From positions 9,283,501-9,347,500 of the forward strand of contig NC_090287.1 of NCBI RefSeq assembly GCF_037392515.1: a stretch of 64,000 nt of DNA. Direction: 5' to 3'. The notes beneath the pieces were generated by a model, which made no database searches, was not told where the DNA came from, and saw only the letters and a program-made list of their open reading frames with translations. The DNA comes from Haliotis asinina (taxonomy: Eukaryota; Mollusca; Gastropoda; Lepetellida; Haliotidae). The position numbers and the translations under genes are program-made. Shown one piece after another: positions 1-9,272 of the stretch (position 1 is the first letter of the stretch; every line of letters begins with the position of its first letter).

Positions 1-395
1 ATGCAGGGCAATAGGTCAAAAAGGGTGTCGATATTACTTGACTAATTCAAAAGGAGAAAGAAACAAATCTTAGCCAAGAGAAGTCATGCTTTAATGTCTT
101 TTTGCAAATTCCGGTAAACGAAAAAAAACCCAATCAATTAGAATCCCTAAACGTACACAATAGATATGTAACAGTCTAGTTACTATCACAGCAGCTAAAT
201 GGTAAAGTAGATGTGTCACTCAGCTGGAAGCAGTGTAGATCTGGGTTAGAAGTGGCCATTAGCAACCAATGCTATTCGCAAAATGTGAGTAACGGGATCG
301 GGTTTCTTTAGAAATGATTTACCCTCCGTCTATAATTACATGTTGATTAGTGTTTCATGCACTGCTGGAACTTAATATACACACTTTGATTTCAG

Positions 396-554
396 TGTGC
401 CAGCTGCCCAGAGACCCTGGCCCATGCAGAGCGTACATCCCACTGTACTACTTCAACAGTAGGACCTGTCTCTGTGAGAAGTTCGTGTACGGAGGGTGTC
501 AGGGGAATGCCAATAGATTCGACACTGTGGAGGACTGCAGGCGTAGATGTGGAG
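396..554 (+). CDS. Kunitz domain exon 1
   Basis: Acceptor TTTCAG ends at 395 and donor GTAGAG starts at 555, phase 1 on both sides. The exon encodes one complete Kunitz domain with Arg at P1 and the motifs FVYGGCQGNANRF and CRRRC. Its 3' end and donor lie in a 56-bp tandem duplication; only the upstream donor keeps phase 1. Confidence 0.85.
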
Positions 555-1373
555 GTAGAGTAATGTGTAGTGATACGACACTGTGGAGGACTGCAGGCGT
601 AGATGTGGAGGTAGAGTAATGTGTAGTGATAATACGTCGATTCCTTACGTGGTATTCCTGGATGTGTGTGTGTGTGCGTGCGTGTGTGTGTGCGTGTGTG
701 TGCTTTTGTGCTTGCGCCTGTGTGCGTGCGTGTGTGTGTGTGTGCAGGGGGGGTGGAGGGGTGTTGGGTTAGTTCGATATATTGAATCTTCACATAGGAA
801 CGACGTGTTGGGTCACGTGTCCCCGCCTTGATATTCCTGGATGTGTGCGTGTGTGCGTTAGTGCGTGCTTGTATCGAAACGTTGGGTTAGTTGGATGGTG
901 GCGGTCGTCGTCGTCATGGTGGTAGTGAGGTTGTTGATGCTGTTGATGTTGTTCGTGGTGGTGTTAATCTTGGCATGGGGCCGCGGGGTACCCTGGTGGT
1001 TAAAGCGTTGGATCGTCACACCGAAGACCCGGGTTCGAATCCTCACATGGGTGCAATATGTGAGGCCCATTTCTGTTCCCCACTCTGATGTTGCTGTGAC
1101 ATTGCTAAAAGCGGCGTAAAACTAACTCAGCAATCATGGTAGTTCTTCAAAGGGTTTAATACAACATGTTTCTCCCTTTCATGTCCAGGCGGAGACCTCT
1201 GCAGTCTCCCCAGAGATTCGGGTCCTTGTGAGGCCGCTATACCCAGATGGTGGTACAACAAACGCACAAACAGATGTCAGAGATTCACCTATGGAGGCTG
1301 TGAAGGGAACGCCAACAACTTTAAAACATTGGACGAGTGTCGTTTCCAGTGTCGGAGAAGATCGACATATTAA
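396..1373 (+). CDS. Secreted tandem Kunitz (BPTI) protein, 3' part (two exons)
   Basis: Two Kunitz domains are each encoded by a single exon (396-554 and 1189-1373) and joined by a phase 1 intron, the arrangement typical of this family. Both domains carry all six cysteines in Kunitz spacing and the YGGC motif. Domain 1 has Arg at the P1 site (GPCRAYI), as expected for a trypsin-type inhibitor. Domain 2 has Glu at P1 (GPCEAAI), which is unlike a trypsin inhibitor. The first exon also begins in phase 1, so at least one upstream exon, presumably the signal peptide, lies before the window. The protein ends with a short basic tail (CRRRSTY) and a TAA stop, followed 70 bases later by AATAAA. Family knowledge: secreted serine protease inhibitors, common in mollusc mucus and shell matrix. 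The splice joins are inferred. Confidence 0.85.
521..631 (+). repeat. 56-bp tandem duplication spanning an exon end and splice donor
   Basis: The segment at 521-575 is repeated exactly at 577-631. The unit carries the end of the first Kunitz exon and its donor, so a second identical donor occurs at 611. Using that donor would add 56 bases and shift the frame. Confidence 0.95.
664..745. repeat. (TG)n-rich microsatellite
   Basis: An interrupted TG/CG dinucleotide tract in the Kunitz intron. It is followed at about 894-965 by a degenerate GTY trinucleotide-rich stretch. Confidence 0.9.
977..1130 (+). mobile_element. tRNA-derived SINE (family A) copy
   Basis: It has an RNA polymerase III A box (TGGTTAAAGCG, 997-1007) and B box (GGTTCGAATCC, 1032-1042), then the family tail GCGGCGTAAAACTAACTCA. 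It lies in the intron between the two Kunitz exons. No clear target duplication was seen. Confidence 0.85.
1189..1373 (+). CDS. Kunitz domain exon 2 (terminal)
   Basis: Acceptor GTCCAG ends at 1188. The exon starts in phase 1, completing a Gly codon with the last base of the previous exon. It encodes GDLCSLPRDSGPCEAAI, then YGGCEGNANNF and CRFQC, and stops at TAA (1371-1373). P1 is Glu. Confidence 0.85.
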
Positions 1374-1445
1374 ACCTTACATATCAATAAACAATGTACA
1401 GTTACAACGAGGGCGTCTTTCCATGACGATTTGGACGCTGTAACC

Positions 1446-1451
1446 AATAAA
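1446..1451 (+). terminator. Poly(A) signal of the tandem Kunitz gene
   Basis: AATAAA 73 bases after the stop, followed by a GT-rich stretch (GCGTGTTTTGTG). An earlier AATAAA also occurs at 1386-1391. Confidence 0.6.
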
Positions 1452-1689
1452 ACATAATGTGATTTCCAGCGTGTTTTGTGACATACTGAGACCCCCAAAT
1501 CAACAGGTTGTTTATTGGGTCGAACGGTTCTTGGTGTTGGTACTTCACTGCAGACTTTGACCTTTGCCACCGATACGATGTCCATGCACATAAATATGCT
1601 CTGGTTGAATGTTCCTCCTATGATGCACACTGATAGTAGAAATATTAACTGTGCAATCTACTCGTCATGTAGTAAAGCTTACATGGCGA

Positions 1690-1845
1690 CTCACAGGATC
1701 GGGAGGTCAGGTGACTTGATGAATCGTGCCACCGTATCCTAATTTCAGTAATCGACGTCGATCATTATAATGTCTGGCCCAGACTCCAGTACAGACCGAT
1801 GTCATGTTGGTGGTACATTGCTAACTGTGGCGTAAACAAACAAAC
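1690..1845 (+). mobile_element. Degenerate family B SINE-like copy
   Basis: It matches the family B order (GGATCGGGAGGTCAGG, then CAGACTCCAGTACAGACC, then GCTAACTGTGGCGTAAA), but with many differences and internal loss. It is an old copy. Confidence 0.55.
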
Positions 1846-2054
1846 AGTATTATGAATTCCACCGGGTAGTCGGACAATTCGGAATGCAAACTGCATTTCG
1901 CAGTTGAGGTCCGCATATTTGCCTTATTTTTCCTGAATTCTGTTGATCGTAATGTGTCAAAGAGGACAGATAGTTCCACGATATTACTGATTTCACTTGT
2001 TTTATGTACAAACACTTTGAGACAAAGCATTAAACACCTTTCTTTAGCCAAATG

Positions 2055-2189
2055 GAACAGTGGGGTAGGCTTACGGTTAAAGCGTTCGCTCGCCAAAGAC
2101 TCGGGTCGGGTTTGATTCCCCACATCGACAAAGCACTGAAGCCCTTTTCCACTGTTAAAAGCGGCATAAAACTAAAATCACTCAATCTC
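2055..2189 (+). mobile_element. Family A SINE with 14-bp target duplication
   Basis: GGGGTAGGC..GGTTAAAGCGTTCGCTCG is followed by a B-box-like element and a GCGGCATAAAACTAAAATCACTCA tail. The flanks TCTTTAGCCAAATG at 2041-2054 and 2190-2203 are identical, showing retroposition with target-site duplication. Confidence 0.85.
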
Positions 2190-2565
2190 TCTTTAGCCAA
2201 ATGAGACTGCCTTTACCTTCGAACTTGACCTGCCCCCCAATGTTCTAAACATTGAATTTCGGTCTCGTTTGGGATCATTAACAGTATTTGTAACCCTGTG
2301 TCGCTAGTGGAATAAGAGGTGATTCAAGAACACTTTTTTATCGTAGGATCATATGCGAGGAAAATAATAACTGCAGAACGAATGTTCCTCTAGGATACCC
2401 CAGCGCCCCTGCCATGAGTTACTATTGCGTCGGTAAAGAACACGCAAGAAAGAGAATATAAAAAACACAGTTATTTTGACGTAACATATGCAACTTATAA
2501 TATAGTGTATTGTATAGTCATATGTGTTTACATCATTAAGTACAGTCTGTACGTGTAAATTATCA

Positions 2566-2840
2566 GACCCGTGAAGGTCCGAGGTAGAATAAGCCTTCAG
2601 CAACCCATGCTTGCCATAAAAGGCGACTATGCTTGTCGTAAGAGGCGACTAACGGGATCGGGTGGTCAGGCTTGCTGACTTGGTTGACACATGTCATCGG
2701 TTCCCAATTGCGCAGATCGATGCTCATGTTGTTGATCACTGGATTGTCTGGTCCAGACTCGATTATTTTACGGACCGCCGCCATATAGCTGGAATATTGC
2801 TGAGTGTGGCATAAAACTAAACTCACTCACTCACTCACTC
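2566..2840 (+). mobile_element. Family B SINE-like element, near full length
   Basis: Runs from ACCCGTGAAGGTCC to a (CTCA)n tail. It is flanked by a 15-bp target duplication (2551-2565 and 2841-2855) with one mismatch. The body is not obviously tRNA-like; the last ~45 bases resemble the family A tail. Other copies in the window lie at 5070, 12120, 20771 and 34417 (+) and at 45290, 61600 and 63588 (-). Confidence 0.85.
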
Positions 2841-2883
2841 ACGTGTACATTATCAACTAAAATGAGAATGAAATAGTGTACAG

Positions 2884-3165
2884 TGAGTGAGTTTAGTTTT
2901 ACGTCGCACTTAGCTGTATTCCAGCTATATGGCGACGGTCTGTAAATAATCGAGTCTGGACCAGACAATCCAGTGATCAACAACATGAGCATCGATCTGC
3001 GCAATTGGGAACCGATGACATGTGTCAACCAAGTCCGGTGGTTGGCTCGCTGACTTGGTTGAAACATGTCATCGGTTGCCACACAACTTATATTACTTAC
3101 GGACCGCAGCCACATAGCTGGAATATTGTTGATGGGGGTGGAAAACTGAGCTCACTCACTCATTT
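2884..3165. repeat. Palindromic pair of partial family B copies
   Basis: A minus-oriented partial copy (about 2884-3034) is fused to a plus-oriented partial copy (about 3035-3165) at the GACTTGGTTGACACATGTCAT region, making an inverted repeat with arms of about 130-150 bp. It lies 30 bp downstream of a full plus copy. Confidence 0.8.
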
Positions 3166-3540
3166 AAAATGCAGGGATAATATTATTGAAAAGCAACATC
3201 TGGGCACAGAACAGCATGACGTAGTGCAGTTATGGGATACAGTCAGAAATACTTGGCAACCTTGGAAAGCACCAAAGTCATAACAAGTAACATCGTTTCT
3301 TCAATGTATTATTTGTGCAATGATGCATCTGTGATGTGTCTTATAATACCAAATACATGGTGCAATAATTATTATTACTCAGCAGTTACCAGAGATGCAA
3401 AGTAAAACATTGTATTTCAAGCAAACAATGGAACAAAATCGAGCAACGGTTCAGATTACTGTGACCTTAACCCTGCATTTCTTTGTTTGGATCAATAGAG
3501 CTTGAACTAAAAGAAGCATGCTTAATACTGCCTAATATGA
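3166..3540. other. Unannotated spacer
   Basis: No gene, repeat family or motif recognised. Confidence 0.5.
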
Positions 3541-4440
3541 AGCACAGCATGATACCTGAACACGACTAGTTGACTGAAGCAGGAGTTGGAATTCACTTCG
3601 ACCTAGGTGGCCTAAGGGTGGGAAAGACCTATGTTAAGTTGGAAGAGGACATTCACATCTCATCCGACGTTAGACTAGCTGCTAATGTGTCATTACCGCC
3701 GGAAAGTAAGAATGTGTTGAAAGTTAAAGTCAAGAAGAGGGTTAGCTTAGAAATGAATGATTTGTACCAGTTTTCGGCAGCTGACAGGGAATACTTAGAT
3801 AATGAATCAGGTATACTCGCTAGCAATTCGGATGTCATGGTTAGCAAAGAAAGGGATGTTCCAGTCTTGATGGTGAACACCACCAATAGATCAGTCAGAT
3901 TAAGGAGAGGTTGTGTAGTCGGCAATTTAGAAAACATTCCTCCAGAAAGTCTAGTTAGTATGCAGATTTATTGGACAGCAAGACTGAAGATTAGAGTACC
4001 GCGTGAACACAGTAACTGTATACGTGACTGAATAGATAGGAACCAGGATCTATTTACAAGGAATGACATGGACTTGGGACATACTGACACGGTTCGTATG
4101 AGGATAGACACTGGTGACCACCACGCCTGTTAGACTGAAACCTTATACCATTCCACTAAATAAGCGGCAAGCTGTGGATGACGCCACCAATGACTTACAT
4201 CATTCAACGATCGAGGTCACCCTGGGACTTCCTCATTGTGGTAGTGGACAAGTAGGACGGAAGTTTGGCTCAACTTGTACAAAGGATTGTACAGCTATGT
4301 CTCCGAGTGTGTTACCTGTCAAGCACGTACCATGAAGAAGCAGAAGCCCCCAATACAAGAAACAGATATATGTTGAAGGGAATGGGGAATATTCCAGTGA
4401 ACCATTTGATCCCACAGCTCAGGTTAAATTAGAAGAGTGA
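3541..4440 (+). mobile_element. Ty3/gypsy-like LTR retroelement pol fossil
   Basis: The translated segments resemble the stretch between protease and reverse transcriptase of Ty3/gypsy pol, including a motif of the type VNTTNRSVRLRRGCVVG. They lead into the beginning of the reverse transcriptase region (RLKPYTIPL type). Only this part of pol is recognisable; no flanking LTRs, integrase or gag were identified. The copy is broken and fragmentary, with several disruptions, and looks old. Confidence 0.7.
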
Positions 4441-5065
4441 AATGTTTCTCGGGCACCGGCGTCACTCTAATTCATTGCCATTAAAAAAAATAATTTTGAA
4501 TTTGCCGCGTCCCGATCATTCATTTGTCCACTCTAAGAATGTGTGTTTGCAAGACCGACTGTGACTGAATTTATGACTCATTAACGCGTACTAAACTTTC
4601 CAAGCTGTATGTCTGAGAGAGAAAAGACCCAAAAATGTGTTCGTGGATAAAACCACGAAATGTTGAGGTTTCGAAACTGGGTGTCGGCACTACATGCTGA
4701 AGTTTTCAATATTGTTATATTTTACGATCGCATTTAGTGTTAGCAAGTCAAAGTCATATCAGTCTTCGAAACAAGAAATAAACCAAGGGCTATTCCTCAG
4801 AAAATCCCCGAACAGGGGGCGACATTGAAGTAATGCCCGTCCCATACCTCCCCGGGCCTAGGCTTATGACAAAAAAAATACTGGGTCTCGAAGAAAAGAG
4901 GGACGTCACTCGAGGTTTATCTCCGTCGCCGGCCAGGCAGTCTTGATGAGTTTACTTCCGCTTCATTCTCAAAATCTATGTGATAAATTACGAGTGTGAA
5001 TGTGATGTGAACACTTAGATTTAAAAGCATTACCGTATAAGATTGATCATCTAAAGAACAAAACT
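4441..5065. other. Unannotated spacer downstream of the retroelement fossil
   Basis: No recognised gene. It may include more decayed retroelement sequence, but nothing can be assigned. Confidence 0.4.
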
Positions 5066-5069
5066 GTGA

Positions 5070-5328
5070 AGGTCTGGGCTAGAACAGGCCTTCAGCAAGC
5101 CATGCTTGCCACAAAAGGCGACTCTGCTTGTCGTAAGAGGCCACTATTATGATCGGGTGGTAAGGCTTGCTGACTTGGATGACACATGTCATCGGTTCCC
5201 AATTGCTCAGACCGATGCTCATGCTGTTGATCACTTGTTTATCTGGTCTAGACTCAATTATTTACAGACCACAGCCATATAATTCAAATATTGCGGAGTG
5301 CACCGTAAAACAAAACTCACTCACTCAC
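5070..5328 (+). mobile_element. Family B SINE-like copy
   Basis: Nearly full-length match from GTGAAGGTCTGGGCTAGAA to CTCACTCACTCAC, more diverged than the 34417 copy. Confidence 0.8.
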
Positions 5329-5780
5329 AGGCACAAAGTCCCAGGATGTGTTAAACTGCAGCCTTCACAGTCTGACATATGACAGACTCAACAGTGTGAA
5401 TTCAACATCATAAAAAAATACAAGAATTTAATGTCTGTTTCAGCAGTGTGGTACCACCTCAGAGTTGACTGGCATGGAAGGTTGAAATTTGTTTTATCAT
5501 TGTATTACTCGCCTTCGAGCTGATTGAAATACAGATTTTATGGTCACAATGTCAGGAACTTAGTAACTTTATGGCATTGACCATTGCTCCTGCTATCATC
5601 AAATGGGTGACAGGGCCAGTCATACAGCGTGACAGACCACGTGTCACTGGAGTTCATGTAGGTATTATATCTTGGCACATGCCAGAAACATGTAAAATGT
5701 CACTGAGTATTGCTCATTCTATCAGCCACTGATTTGAATGCATACTGTATGAATACATACTGTTTTTGAAATTCAGGGTA

Positions 5781-5877
5781 TATAACGAAACTATAATAGC
5801 TCTACGTGTTTCATTTAAAAACTGACGCTACACGTTCAGTTTTAAATCAAATTTAGAGCTACTATAATTTTGTTATA
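5781..5877. repeat. 97-bp near-perfect hairpin (MITE-like)
   Basis: TATAACGAAACTATAATAGC at the left is answered by the reverse complement ending CTATAATTTTGTTATA at the right, with arms of about 42 bp around a short loop (CGCTACACGT). No ORF; possibly a miniature foldback element. Confidence 0.8.
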
Positions 5878-6952
5878 GACCTATGATTTTCAAACAAAGT
5901 ATTTTTATCTACTAATTGTCCTCAAGGCAGTAGAGCTTTAAAATACAAACATTCTCTTGCCCAGCCCAAGCCCCATGACATAGTGTCAACGTAACATTGG
6001 AGGGACGCTTGATGTGATACATGTGTTCGATGTTTACCAACAGCATGGGTCCACAATCCTGTCTCCCATACTCAAGGGAAGCAACTCTGCACAGAGTACA
6101 TCACTGTCTACATGTACAGAGCAGAATATGCATAAACATACACACTAAGGTAATATATCAGCTGCATCAGTGAGTTATATGGGATCATTTATAACTTACG
6201 GCAAGATTGGTGGTAAGTTTAAAGGGGGGAGAGAGGTGGGGAGGGGTGGGGGTAGTAAATTTGTACACGGGATTCACATTGCACGTTTCTCCATAAATAT
6301 CATCATTCCCCTCAGCTTCTAGTCGATTATGGCCCAATAACTGGAGATAAAAAAGTTGACAGATACAAAATGAAACAAATTTTGGTTTTATTTTAATATT
6401 CCTAAGCCACGTATAAATATATATATCACTTTGTGCTCGTGTGAATACTCAGTATCTAAAACATCAACCAACAACATATTCAAATATGGCACCATGTACA
6501 ACAACCTGCATCCTCTTCACATACAAGAGTGTGTGTTACCTTCATGTAAAATCTGGTGAGTTCTGTTCACCATGATCACATGTTAAAGGAGGACTAAGTC
6601 ACAGTCGAAACATCAGACTTGAATCATGTCATTTCATCAAGTGAAATATTTCAGTCATCTGCAATACACAAGCATCAGCATAAACGCACAGCATTGAGAT
6701 TTGCTAAAACAGAAATGATATTTTAACATTAACTCTTTTCAAACACTTAGCATGCAGCAAGCACTCCGTCAAGAACTGAGCTATCAGTTGAGCTGTAATG
6801 CAAAGCCACGACAGCTCTGGTACATATTCTTATTCATTAACAAATAACACATAACAAATGCTATATCATGTCACAACTCACCCTGTTTACATCTTTACTC
6901 TTTCCATGATGGTTCCATGGTGGTTTCAATACTGATCAAGTCCCACACAGAA
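5878..6952. other. Unannotated AT-rich spacer
   Basis: Contains a purine-rich patch (6218-6250) but no recognised gene or repeat. Confidence 0.5.
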
Positions 6953-7224
6953 ATGTCACATATGTCATATTTGGGATTACGTTTTCTTAGTAAAGTACAA
7001 ATTCTAGTACTTATTTGGTTGAGTCCCATCTGGGATTTGAACCCGCACCCTCAGAGTCAGGCACCTAATTGCCAGCACACAAAGTCAGCCACCTAGCCCG
7101 CTGAGCCACCGCGACTTCCACAAAAGGGTGCAGGTACGAATCCCAAATGGGACTCAACCCAAAAAGTACTAGAGTCTATACTTTACTAAGAAAGTGTAAT
7201 CCCAATATGAAATGTTACATTTGA
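6953..7224 (-). mobile_element. Foldback element with tRNA-like centre
   Basis: Arms of about 90 bp (6953-7043 and 7134-7224) are inverted copies of each other. The centre, read on the minus strand, has a tRNA-like A box TGGCTCAGCGG (7098-7108) and B box GGTTCAAATCC (7032-7042), about 55 bases apart. It may be a MITE that captured a tRNA-SINE or two head-to-head SINE copies. Confidence 0.75.
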
Positions 7225-8103
7225 CCACTTTCTAAATGGCAGTGTGTAATCGTAATCATCCCACAAAGAAAGATAAAACCAAAAATAGTCTAGTATGCAG
7301 TTGTGATGATAAATCACTCGTCATGTGATAATGTGGTACACAGGATTTCATGAACTGAATGGTCCTATTCACCCCTTGACATTTAGTTTTTTGGTGTTGT
7401 AAGGTCATAGATAAAATCGAGCTGCACATCACTCATATCATTTACCCCTATTTTCACCTGCCGACTTTTCATCATAACTGAAGCAGGTAACCGTGGTAAA
7501 ATTCGGTGTGAAAAAATGTCATTTATCTCATCCAACTATATCAAGTGAGAGATATCAAGTAATTGTGTAAGTCCTTACCACCCTATATCATGTATATAGC
7601 TCAGATAACAGATACTGTTATAATTCTGAAATCTGTACTTGAACATGGTTAACTAGAGATCTCATTTTACTCTTATCCATGCAGAGCATGATGGTAAATT
7701 TCAACACAAATGAAAATGCTGATTTCGAGTCAGTTTGACTCAACACAAAAGAGCTTCTCTCTTTCGGACCTGGAGACATTTAACATATCACAAGAGTTAA
7801 TTCAGTCTTGTTCTGCTCGTGCTACCTTACACTATTGTACTCATGATATTATGCAAACAGCCTTAGAATTTAATGCTGAAAGGCCTTATGGTTGCACTAC
7901 TACCTCTATCTGCAATTCAGAATTATAAGCCTACCTGACGTAAAAGTTTTGTTACTATTAGTTTTGAAGTCTCTGCTACAGATTATTAATAATAATAAGA
8001 GCATGTGTAATGTGCTGAAAGCCACACCACAGAGGGGCATGCTCAAAGCACTACAATGTGATTTTTATTATTAGGCTGGATACCCAGAAGAAGAATTACA
8101 AGC

Positions 8104-8523
8104 TTGGATGTGACATTTTATTCTGATAAACATGATAAAACTTTAAAAACCATCCTGAGAGCAAATGGGAGAGGTGGCAGCAACCAGAATGAGTCCCATT
8201 CCAGAGGATGTATATACAAAATTTCTTGTGATTGTGGAAGCAGCTACATTGGAGAAACTTGTCGGTCTTTCAACATTAGACTAAAAGAACACAAAACGTC
8301 AGTTGAAAAACCTGACCTTAAATCTGCACTCTCAGAACACATTGTTAAAAATAAAAATCATTCTATCAACTGGCAACACTCTCAAATCTTGGCGTCCAAC
8401 GTCAATAATTGGCGGAAAAGAAAACTTCTTGAGTCAATCTGCATTAGAAGATTAGTACCGGAGATCAACAGAGATCCAGGGGTTTACCTCCCTAGTGCCT
8501 GGTGCATCACCAAAAAATCGTAG
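8104..8523 (+). CDS. GIY-YIG endonuclease domain of a Penelope-like element
   Basis: About 139-150 residues. The GIY-YIG pair appears as CIYKI...SSYIGETCRSF, followed by a conserved RLKEHK segment and a C-terminal basic helix. The frame is open further upstream, with no convincing start ATG, consistent with truncation of a longer RT-endonuclease polyprotein. Family role: endonuclease that nicks the target for retroelement integration. Confidence 0.75.
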   Translation: MDVTFYSDKHDKTLKTILRANGRGGSNQNESHSRGCIYKISCDCGSSYIGETCRSFNIRLKEHKTSVEKPDLKSALSEHIVKNKNHSINWQHSQILASNVNNWRKRKLLESICIRRLVPEINRDPGVYLPSAWCITKKS

Positions 8524-8880
8524 TAAAGGGACCAACAAGGGCACCCATGGATGAACAATAACTTCTATGTACTATTAATAGAATTACTTTACATGCTATA
8601 CATGCAATACATTTATCAAAAATTTTTTGTACATGTCCAAACTTATAATTTGGTATAATAATGATCTGTCATTTCTAATTTAATCCAACAACACTACTAT
8701 GTATACAAAATAAGATGTATTCATTCTAGGAGTCATGTTAGTTGTAAACATTCACTACTAATTTTAGTATGTTGTCATAGCATTCCTGTTAGCTACTGGT
8801 ATCATGTTGTCATAGCATTGTGACATCATCAGCATTGTGAAGTCATGGGCAGAGTTAACAGTTAGCCTTACTGTTCAGTT

Positions 8881-8930
8881 CAGCTCAACCTGATGAGGGG
8901 GCTAGGATAAGCCCCGAAATGTCGTGAAAA
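8881..8930 (+). ncRNA. Hammerhead-like ribozyme motif
   Basis: CTGATGA (8890-8896) is followed by a stem GGGGCT/AGCCCC (8898-8903 with 8910-8915), then GAAA (8916-8919) and TGTC. This is the catalytic core order of the minimal hammerheads known in Penelope-like elements. Stem III would be minimal and I could not find a convincing stem I, so self-cleavage is unproven. Confidence 0.5.
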
Positions 8931-9272
8931 TAAACCCAAAAAGTTGCTATCCATAAAATTTGTCCTGTATTACTATGCCAACTTCTAAATGCCTTTGAAG
9001 AATTCACCTGATTGTGACCTGAGCTTTATGCGCAGGACCACACTCCATGACCATTACTGAACATAGCTCATGTATCGATAGGTTGAATTCTTAAGTAGAG
9101 CAACATTGCTATGCCCTATGCACAGATCAACTAGAGCAAGCATAATGTACATTCATTTTCCAAATGAATAAATCCAGAATAACATTAACAAGATATGATG
9201 AATAAAAAGCACATACCACAATATACTGCCAGTACTGGTAGTACAAATGAGTGAAGTTGTTTGTCCAATTTA

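Larger units (their letters stand above)
8060..8960 (+). mobile_element. 5'-truncated Penelope-like retroelement (GIY-YIG part and 3' end)
   Basis: A frame open from about 8071 to the stop at 8521-8523 encodes a GIY-YIG endonuclease domain (GCIYKISCDCGSSYIGETCRSFNIRLKEHK) with the CxC motif and downstream R and E residues, then a tail ending VYLPSAW. This is the C-terminal endonuclease module of Penelope-like elements. The reverse transcriptase is absent, so this is a 5'-truncated copy. Downstream is a hammerhead-like core and AATAAA (8929-8934). The exact ends are uncertain. Confidence 0.75.

Noticed and set aside
392-793. Minus-strand ORF rich in HTHTRT
   Set aside because: Product of the TG microsatellite and the antisense of the Kunitz exon.
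1032-1042. Possible genuine tRNA gene from A and B boxes
   Set aside because: No foldable cloverleaf or discriminator end; the same boxes recur in dispersed copies with CTCA tails, so these are SINEs.
7710-8074. Short ORFs as the missing 5' part of the Penelope-like element
   Set aside because: No reverse transcriptase motifs are visible; the element seems to be truncated close to 8060.
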